Position numbers and translations under genes: made by a program. Shown piece after piece: positions 56,040-64,000 of a stretch of 64,000 nt of DNA (within the stretch, counting starts at the first letter, position 1; each line of letters opens with the position of its first letter). The notes beneath the pieces were generated by a model. The model saw only the letters and a program-made list of their open reading frames with translations, was not told the DNA's origin and ran no database searches. The DNA comes from Dryomyza anilis (taxonomy: Eukaryota; Arthropoda; Insecta; Diptera; Dryomyzidae), in NCBI GenBank assembly GCA_951804985.1, contig OX638130.1, forward strand, positions 37,534,894 to 37,598,893. Direction: 5' to 3'.

Positions 56040-56429
56040 CTAAAGGATTGGGCAGAGTACACTGAGGTTCCAGTCACTTGGCATGCTTTCATCCGACCAT
56101 ATTCTGCTTACGAGCTCGTGCATGCTCTCTATTAGCTCTTCGCCTCCGGTCTTAAACAATTCAGCAGGCAGGCCATCAGCACCTGCGGCTTTGTTGTTTT
56201 TCAGCCGAGCAATGGCTGTTCTGACCTCGTCATGGTCGGGTGGCGGAATCTCAACGTCGTCATCAAGTACTGGGGTTGCCGGCTTTGCTTCTCTATCGGT
56301 GGAATTGAGGTCATCATCACCGGTCAGCCGTTTAGAGAAGTGATCCCTCCATATTTTCAGTGTGCTCTGGATATCTGTCACTAGATTTCCGTTCTCATTT
56401 TTACAGGAAGAGGCTCCGGATTTCGAACC
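56040..56429 (-). pseudogene. RTE-like RT fingers region, truncated 5' end
   Basis: The minus-strand frame reads SKSGASSCKNENGNLVTD, LKIWRDHFSKRLTGDD, ARLKNNKAAGADGLPAEL and ESMPSDWNLSVLCPIL, the linker and fingers of the same RT as at 54714-55865. A stop at about 56040 (in a run of T) separates them. The truncation point at 56429 is the site of incomplete reverse transcription. Confidence 0.85.
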
Positions 56430-56460
56430 TTCATATAGAATACTGATATTAATAAACAAA

Positions 56461-56604
56461 ATGGATTGGTTTAGAAAAGGATATAAACGCTTGCTGTACT
56501 GCAACTATTGTGATTGTAATGAGCACAAAGTCGATCAATGTAGGAAAAAGAATTATGATGATCTTCATAAGGAGAAAGACAATAAAAAACCGAAGAATAC
56601 CTAA
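56461..56604 (+). CDS. Stand-alone CCHC zinc-knuckle peptide in the Polinton (47 aa)
   Basis: A complete 47-codon frame, ATG at 56461 and TAA at 56602, encodes MDWFRKGYKRLLYCNYCDCN then EHKVDQC, an exact C-x2-C-x4-H-x4-C zinc knuckle, and a Lys-rich acidic/basic tail ending KKPKNT. Upstream, actgatattaataaacaaa contains TATTAATAA-like sequence. It follows the integrase gene in the same orientation; before the RTE insertion the two lay about 130 bp apart. CCHC knuckles bind single-stranded nucleic acid in retroviral nucleocapsids. I know of no such gene as a standard Polinton component. Confidence 0.6.
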   Translation: MDWFRKGYKRLLYCNYCDCNEHKVDQCRKKNYDDLHKEKDNKKPKNT

Positions 56605-56798
56605 AACACAAATTATATTTTTTTTTTTTCATTTGAATCCACCACCTGTGAAATAAATATATAAAAAACAACACTTTTTTGTTTTATTTTTTTTTTGTTT
56701 TTTATTAAATGTATATTGTCATCAATAAAATAGTACAAATATAATTATAAAAAAGGATAATTAATTAAAATTATTTCTTATTTATATAGTTATACAAT

Positions 56799-56875
<77 letters not shown>

Positions 56876-56936
56876 GTATATTGTCATCAATAAAGTAGTA
56901 CAAATATAATTATAAAAAAGGATAAAATATAATTAT

Positions 56937-57020
<84 letters not shown>

Positions 57021-57029
57021 CAGGTTATT
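56605..57029. repeat. (TA)n microsatellites with a duplicated 60-bp spacer
   Basis: Two (TA)n runs (about 56804-56872 and 56938-57018) are each preceded by the same spacer TGTATATTGTCATCAATAAA (56710 and 56876) and ATAATTATAAAAAAGGATAA. The unit of spacer plus TA run is thus tandemly duplicated between the converging integrase/knuckle genes and the polymerase gene. Confidence 0.85.
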
Positions 57030-60000
57030 TACATAGAATTTAAAGTATCGGATATTTTGTAGTGACCCCATGCTAATGTAGATATTCCATCAGGTAATAT
57101 ATACCGTTTATCGTCTTTGTAATTAAGGCTGCTCTTATTAGATATTTCTGTATAAAGCTGATGAGATCTACTTCTAATAACCCTCTGTTGCCCATTGAAT
57201 GTTTTTTTGGTTCTACATAGTCGCTATAGTCAATATTTCTTACTATTGAATTTTTAAGTCCTTTTAACTTTTTAACAGTTTCGTCTTCAACTATATACGC
57301 GTATGCCTTTGCTTTCAATCCTGCGAAGTCAGTCATTAACCGACCAGCATTTTCATCTTGCATTAGACCTAAAACTTATTTATTTTAAGGCTTAATATTT
57401 TGTCAACTCAATTCCGACTAATTCATCACTAAAAATTTCAATACTATGAAAATTTGACTTAGCTATAAGCTGTCTATACCAGTCAGAATTTTGTAGATTT
57501 TGATAATGCGTTAGTAATTTAATATCCCTTCGCTTTTCAACATTCTCCATAATTTTTCCATACACCGCGTTATTCAATAATTTATAGAAATTTTTCTCAA
57601 ATTCATTAGTAGCGGTCTTTCTTTTTTCTGTATTTAAGTTGATGTATGGTTCCAACCACGAACTTTGTTTAAATGTTAAAACACGATGAATTTTATTCAA
57701 AATTAATCCATGTTGTAAACATAATTGCAAGTTTTTTATATGAATTATATATTTTTCTTTATCGTGGAGGTCGGCAATTATTTTATTGTTCTTTCCTCCC
57801 ATGGAAATTTTATTTTCCGGGCAAAACGGTAAGCAATTATGACTATCATGAATGTTATTAGTATATACTAGATCTACTTCTAGTATATATCCATTAGAAT
57901 CATTACAAGATAGTGTAGATAAATGTATTTCTGCAATTTCTGTGTCTGTCAAAAATTTAAAGTCAGAGAGTGGGAGTTTTTGCCACATTGCCCATCCATA
58001 TAAATTATTCGCATATAAATATGCCAAATAATTTTCTTTTTTATTGGTGTTAAATTCAGCTGTCAAATATTTATTATTAGCTTTTGAAATTCTGTGAGTG
58101 CATTGAGTTAAACCGCCACGCACTCCTACTTTTAGAAAATTGTGAACTTCAACATCGCTAATTAATTCAAATTCTACCTTTGTTAGCTTTAGCTTTGTGT
58201 CCCAAGACAGAGAAGGAGCTGTGACATAATTGCACGAATCTAAATTATATTTTTTTTACATATGTTTCTAAAGATTTCAAAAACATCTGCTAAGATCAGT
58301 ACATCACTTTCTAAATATAATATCATATATTCTCGTAACGTCTTACAGTTAAATGTATTCCATACTTTATGAGCGAATGCATAGTCTTTATTAATACACG
58401 CCCTGCCGTCTAATGAATTATAAAATTTATCTATTGTGGGCAAAGTCATGTCATCTAAAACATCAAAACTACTCAAATAATCATAAGGAAATACCCCCGT
58501 CCTCCTCAAAAGATCAAATTTATCTACATTAGCATGCTCATGTTTTAACAATTAAAATTTTTTTATTCATATATGAGGCTAATTTTTCTAAACTAGAATT
58601 TAAAAACCTATTTGAATTTATAAAATTAATATTAAATCTATGATTTTTTCCATCCATAATTTTTTTTGTTATTGCAATATACAATTCTTTATTACATAGG
58701 ATAGCTTTTAAATTACCACCCAATTGTTTAATGAATAAATGTGTATCATAACGTGATAAATTATGAAAAAATAACAGGAAAAAAAGGATATCTAAAATTA
58801 AATGTTTTCTTACATTTTTCGTGAATTGGTCCCACGTATTCACCAGTAAAAAAATTGTAAAATGTCCGTCGTTCAGCATCATGTATTTGCTTCTCGCACG
58901 CACAACATTCAGCCAGATCCTGATACATTTCATCAAGGGGCGAAAGATTGCACTGCTCCTGAGCTGGTTTTATCCAATATTTTTGATGGAGAATATTCAG
59001 TTTATTTTCTAATCCATCGATGAATTTTTCGACGCAATCCTTTCCTATAAAAAAACTGGAATAGTTAAATGACAGTTCTTTTTTAATTTTTATATTATAT
59101 TTTAATTACCTTCATATGTAAAACGTTCATATAATTCCGAATTAAATTTATGACATATGTAAAGGAAACCGCGCAGACTTGATGTTGTTGTACTTTTGTT
59201 GTAGATGGGTTCTCAGTGCTTGGCATAGTATTGTGATAAGGTAACAAGCTTCCATATCCGCATATACTACTACAGGAGGAAACATTTGTTTTTCAAACCG
59301 CTGAAATTTCACAACAGTTCCATATTCAGGAAATCTTGCTGACACTTTTCCACATTCTTTTTGGTCGTGTTTTTTGGAATCAGTGAAATAATAGCTCAAG
59401 CAAAAATCTCAAAATTGTTCGGCTTTATGACTTCGTGTGAATTGTTTTTTAATAAGTCGTTCCCTTTCTCTTATGAGACAATAATGAAAAATAGCTGCAT
59501 TTGCATCTGCATTTTTGTGCAGAGCCATGTATCCAATTTAACATGCCATATATTTTGAATCATCAACAAATTTATATGAAACTTCGCACAGCTTTAGTTT
59601 CTCTAGATCAGGCATGTCAAGCACGCGGCCCGCGGGCCGCATGTGGCTCGCCAACCTTTCATCTGCGGCCCGCGAAGACTTTTTAAATATTATTAATATA
59701 TTTAATAATATTAAATATTTATTTAATTTTCAGGCGTTAAAATGATTATTATGTATTGTAGTGCATTTTTGTGCAGAGCCATGTATCCAATTTAACATGC
59801 CATATATGAAATTAATTAAAAAAAATCAATATTTTTGTAGGTACATTATTTTCTAAAATTTAATAATGAGATATTAATAAGTTTTTGATATTGAGTCTTA
59901 ATTTTTTTTCCTAATTGTCATTTTAAATATTATGAATGACTTTGCAAAATGGCATAACAATAATTTTTACATTTTTTTCATAAAGTAATACAGTTATTAA

Positions 60001-61811
60001 TAAAATTTAAAATTTATTGTAAAGTTTTGAATTTCCGTTGGATATATTTCGCCGGCATATATAAAAAATATATGGTGGCGCATAGTTGTGTACGTCTAAC
60101 ACCGAAAAGAAAATTACATTATTGTTTTTGATTCGACTATTAAAAATAAAAGGAGATAAAAATAATTAAAACTTAAAAATCTTAAAAACTGGACCCTATT
60201 TAACAAAACCATTTTAGGAATTAGCTCCAGTATCAAATAAAGCCACAATCAGATTTTGGACTTTTATTAAAAAAAAAACAACAAGTTTTTAACCAAGAAA
60301 CTTGCTTTGCACAAACTGGAATTGGAATCATTTTAATGCTTTTCAAATAAATATCGATATATTTTAACTATTCGATGCAATATTAATTCAAAATCGTTTT
60401 TATTATCGTTTCGAAAAAAAAACTGCGATATGTCGCTTTGAACTATTTTTGCATTTTAACGAAGATCAATGGAAAATTTGATAATCTTAACATTGTATTT
60501 TTTAACAAATGTAAAAAACGAGCGATTTTATTTCTTATGGTACACAAATGCGGCCCCGCCTTATCAATTGAATTGCCAATGCGGCCCGTGATGCCAACTG
60601 AGTTTGACATGCCTGCTCTAGATGGTCCAATTATTTCTGATTTACGTTTCTTAATCCCAGATTTATCTTTGATTTCATACACATTTATACTAAATTGTGT
60701 ATTGTTTTTTTCAAAGATTTGAATATCTCTTAACCATTGTTGGAAAATTCATATCTGAAAAATCAATGATAAAACCTCCATATCGAATTTTATCGGAGCT
60801 TATATCATAGATTTTATAATATTGTGGATTAATTAAATTACGCATTCTTTCTGGCCGGTCAACTTTGCTAGCAATTGCGGCGAGTACAGCCCATAATTTT
60901 TTACATTTGTTGTTGCTGCTTTTGCATTTATGTCAGCTGGTAAAGAAATATAAGATCCTACTGGTATGTATTGTAACTTTAGAATTTTGGATTCTAAGAA
61001 TTTAAATTCTGCTATAGCCCATCCGCTGTCCTTCTCCTGAAATTCACTGGTCTGCTTAATAAATTCTTCCAAAAATGAATCCAACACTGAATCAATATTA
61101 TATATGCATACAAACGGAATTGAGAAATGTTTTAATGTCATAACCATTTCTTCATTATTGGTTTTGACATATTCTCCATATAGAACCACATTCATTTTTA
61201 TTGATTCAAACTCAATAATATTAGTTTGAACAATACTTTTTTAAAAAGCCTTTCAAATCATTATAAAATGTTTCAACTCAAATTTAATTTTTTAAATTGC
61301 TGACAATTTTATAATGACGGCATACATTGTTATTTCGGGGTGATATTAGAAAAACATTTTCATTAATAAATGTTGCAGCTTTCTCCTTATAAGCATTTGT
61401 TCTTAAGCGCATTTTAAAACGATTCACCGGAATGCTAATGTGACAAATAGAGCAATATTTTTCCTCAAATATTATTCTTTTCCTTTTGGGTTGATTTGCA
61501 AGTGGAACACCATTTCTCTTATTTATATTAGATGATGTTGGTTTGTTGCATCAAATTTCATATTCATCATCAGAGATACTTATAATACTTGAATCTTGTT
61601 GCCTGCTTGGTGCTGCTTGTTGTCTGCTTGGTGCAGCTTGCTGTCTGATAGGTACTGCTGCATGATGCATGCTTGGTGCTGCTTGGTATCTGCTGGGTGC
61701 TGCTGCGAGCGTCATAGTCCCTGAATGCCAATTTTTCGCCATTGAATCGGATTCATGCTTCGGTTTTAAAAAGATATTGAAGATTTGATTACACTTATAA
61801 CACAGGAACAT
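57030..61811 (-). pseudogene. Polinton protein-primed-type DNA polymerase B (POLB), interrupted by a hAT MITE
   Basis: From 61811: Cys-rich start MFLCYKCNQIFNIFLKP in the inverted repeat, a second zinc motif (KYCSICHISIPVNRFKM, about 61440), VGSYISLPADINAKAATTNV (about 60930), exonuclease motifs FPPVVVYADMEACYL (about 59260), FHNLSRYDTHLFIKQLGG and FINSNRFLNSSLEKL (Asn at the expected Asp), then LLRRTGVFPYDYLSSFDVLD, YLESDVLILADVFEIFR, motif A as YLYANNLYGWAM with Tyr for Asp, motif B NNAVYGKIMEN, and the C-terminus DDKRYILPDGISTLAWGH near 57060. Motif C (DTD) is absent, deleted at about 57364-57391. Many frameshifts and stops; TGA at 61548-61550 replaces the AGA of the other arm. Confidence 0.92.
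59609..60615. mobile_element. hAT-type MITE (1.0 kb) with 8-bp target duplication
   Basis: The ends are CAGGCATGTCAA (59609) and TTGACATGCCTG (ending 60615); next to both are CGGCCCGC-rich blocks. A perfect 8-bp duplication CTCTAGAT lies at 59601-59608 and 60616-60623. The interior is AT-rich and non-coding, so it depends on an outside transposase. It interrupts the polymerase gene between its N-terminal and exonuclease regions. Confidence 0.92.
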
Positions 61812-62955
61812 GTTTGTATTGTTTTTATTTATTTTTTTTTAAATTTAACAAAAAAAGTTGATAAAATATATATTATTTTATTAACTAGATTTAAAAAAAT
61901 AATAACTTTTTAACACTTTATTTAAACTTTAAATAAAATTTTACTAGAAAATTTACTCAATGCACACGTTACGTGGTGGAGCGATTTGTAACTGATTCCA
62001 AAAGAAAGAAAATCTAATCGAACTCGGACATTTCAGAAGTTCCAAGGATTACGTATTTTCTCGAAAACGATCTCAACCCTTAATTAAAAAAAAACAATAA
62101 GACGTTTTTCAATCGTTTTCACAACGTCATAAACTAGAAATGTATTATGGATGAATGGACCATTCAATTACCATTCAATAACACTATATGTTTACATAAG
62201 ATACAAATCGTCATAAACTATAAATTTTATGACGGTTGCATTTACCTTTATTCTATTATAATAACTAAAAAGAGGTAAATATAAAAACGATCCACACTGC
62301 GACAGACAGGTGCACATGAAATTGACAGTTCGGTTTCGGACATTTTAATGACAGGTTCAAAGATCATGTTTGTTCTTGAAAAGGATCAATAGAAAAATCA
62401 ATAGAAAACCTTTTTATGATCTTTTTAATGACGTCATAAACTAAAAATTTTAAAAAAAATTTAAAAACACTGATCTCTCTCTGAGCCTTTGCAGACTCTC
62501 GTAAAAACACTGATCCCACCCAATTCTAATACCAGAACCTGAAGCATGTATTCTCATGTATTCGAAAACTGTATGATACTAGTCTATAAAATTGATCCCA
62601 TACATTACATGATACCAACAAAAGCAAAATAAAAATACCAACATGAATTCCAACTAGTAATTCTAAATGGGAATTCCAGCAAGTATTTTAACAAGTGTTC
62701 TAATAGGAATTCCAATACGTAGTTGAATAAACTTCAATTAAACGTAGCTTGGCGCTCTTTTTGCCAAAGGGCTTATGACATTTCAACATAAGTATCAGGG
62801 GTCCCATATCTATTCTACTTTTTGCCTGCGGCGCTCTATAGGTCTCCAAGTGAATTGGAACTCACAGTTAGGACCCCAGTGTAATCCAATTAGATTCCAC
62901 AACTTCCAATTTGATCCAAGTAGAATCCAATTGGAAATTGGGGCCAGATTCGGGG
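61480..62955 (-). repeat. Polinton right terminal inverted repeat
   Basis: This is the inverse of the left repeat, somewhat shorter through small deletions. Its minus strand carries the N-terminal coding block of the polymerase gene (61811-61480). A stop TGA at 61548-61550 stands where the left arm has AGA. Confidence 0.9.
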
Positions 62956-62963
62956 CTGCCTAT

Positions 62964-64000
62964 CTATATTACTGTAGTGCCTAACGTCCTTACGCATCCA
63001 CCAAAAGCTCCATTAAAATCTTTCTTACTATTCTTGTCAAAATCCGGTAGTTGCGTCATTGCACCTTCTTTTATTATGCTTGCATCTGCTTCTGAGTCTA
63101 CTAGTAATATGAGTTTTCCATTTTTAGCTGCCTTGCAAGGTACTTTAATGAACACGTCACTGGCATTAGACAATTTGAAGCAGCCCCCCTTTCTATTGTA
63201 TATTTTGTTAATTCTTTTTTTATTTAATCCACTCAACTGTTGTCTGATTTTTTTATCATAACATGTTATAAAATTTCCAAATTTTTTCAACATTCCTGTA
63301 AACATATTGTTCACGTTTTGGCCTATTTGCATTTCTTCCCATACACATCTTTGCCGATTAGTTTCATCTGCTACGAATTTAATCATTTTTGCCCCTAATG
63401 CTATTATCATATATATAAAGAAATGTATTAATGCAAAATTTACCATTGTCACTCTCTCATAATCAAACCTTCCGACGTCTGATTTGCAATATTTTCCTCC
63501 ACCGGTATTCTCTTATTTTTAGGAGTTTGGGTAGTTAATGTGATCACAGACCCTTCAGCCTTGTGATTTACTATTTCTATCCTTTTTGACCTAATTTTCC
63601 TATTTTTAATTGGTCCCCAGCTTACTGGCCTTGGCTGGGCCCTTGGTAGTTTCCATTGTTTTGATTATTCTCTCTCGCCAGATAATCCCTCTTGGCGTAG
63701 CAATTAGTTTCCACATGACAAGATTCGTGCCCATATTTTTCACACTCTATACAAAACGGTGTGTTTTTCATTCGTACATTCGTCTCGTATATGTCCCTTT
63801 TTCTGGCAAAAAGAGCATGTTGGTCGTATTTTTGATCCTTCTGTTTTATTTTGAGTTGATATTTTGTAATTCAGTGGGGTAATTTGAAAATGATTGTTTT
63901 GAATACTAATCGTTGGGCTGGTTACAGATCGTTGTTCGAAACTGTACACTTCCTCGGGGAATCTCGGACCCCCTTGAATTTTTATCTGGGCCTTTAATGC
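62964..64000 (-). pseudogene. Gypsy gag nucleocapsid and N-terminal protease, cut by the Polinton
   Basis: Reading from the window edge: a Gag segment, a CCHC knuckle CSFCQKKGHIRDEC (about 63795-63840), a second Cys-His motif in another frame (CIECEKYGHESC, about 63710-63760), then a region ending in the retropepsin motif. The motif reads LLVDSEADASII, with Glu where DSG/DTG proteases have Gly, which should abolish activity. The frame ends GGCVRTLGTTVI at about 62975, where the Polinton inverted repeat begins. The rest of gag and the 5' LTR lie outside the window. Confidence 0.85.

Larger units (their letters stand above)
54694..56429 (-). mobile_element. RTE-like non-LTR retrotransposon, 5' truncated (copy 2), with 12-bp target duplication
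   Basis: A 1736-bp minus-strand insertion that ends in (AAGT)n on its 3' side (left) and is truncated within the pre-RT region on the right. A perfect 12-bp duplication TTCATATAGAAT lies at 54682-54693 and 56430-56441. It belongs to the same family as 34932-38211 and is better preserved. Confidence 0.95.

Noticed and set aside
59601..60623. CpG-rich promoter
   Set aside because: The CGGCCCGC blocks are the ends of a hAT-type MITE with its own target duplication.

Overview
The window looks like intergenic, transposon-packed chromosome from an insect, most likely a fly (Diptera). The base composition is AT-rich. Every recognisable protein is eukaryotic mobile-element machinery: Harbinger, Tc1/mariner, copia and gypsy LTR elements, LOA-like and RTE-like non-LTR elements, tRNA-derived SINEs, hAT, foldback and TA-target MITE-like elements, and a Polinton/Maverick. 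No intact host gene was found. Two stretches (about 19.5-20.1 kb, and about 33.7-34.5 kb on the plus strand) look like pieces of ordinary coding sequence I do not recognise. All family calls are by eye from motifs; no search was run.

Layout, 0-28 kb. A ~1.1 kb repeat (1-1263) recurs at 20228-21320; the first copy is split by a composite of a Harbinger transposon (1279-3715), a foldback element and a third repeat. Next come a gag-like relic, a 5'-truncated LOA-like retrotransposon (5727-8241), and a ~2.1 kb tandem duplication (9252-11389 and 11390-17910). The second duplicate received a complete copia element (12940-17268) with apparently identical LTRs and a perfect CTATA target duplication, so the first duplicate preserves the empty site. 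A rearranged mariner follows, then nested inverted-repeat elements (22.7-25.8 kb), a second foldback element and a LOA-like endonuclease fragment.

Layout, 28-31.4 kb. About 390 head-to-tail copies of the octamer TATAAATA form an essentially pure satellite.

Layout, 31.4-64 kb. A gypsy-type element runs on the minus strand (gag/protease at 63.9-63.0 kb, RT/RNase H/integrase at 40.96-38.3 kb, a possible env tail near 33.5 kb, a probable LTR at 31.8-32.5 kb). It is split by an RTE-like retrotransposon (34932-38211), a SINE and, within pol, a ~22 kb Polinton (about 40.97-62.95 kb). The Polinton keeps long terminal inverted repeats, a left-end plus-strand gene, an adenain-like protease, a double-jelly-roll capsid protein, a cluster of small overlapping genes, an A32-like packaging ATPase, two conserved proteins of unknown role, a chromodomain integrase, a 47-residue CCHC zinc-knuckle ORF and a protein-primed-type DNA polymerase B. 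It has itself been hit by a SINE, two TA-target elements inside (TA)n tracts, an RTE-like element with a 12-bp target duplication, a hAT MITE with an 8-bp duplication and a further repeat.

Function. The Polinton set (polymerase, integrase, protease, ATPase, capsid) is the virus-like replication and packaging complement of the family, but this copy is dead: the polymerase has Tyr for Asp in motif A and no motif C, the integrase has lost two catalytic acidic residues, and the protease and capsid genes are broken. The ATPase, the 163-residue protein and the zinc-knuckle ORF remain open.
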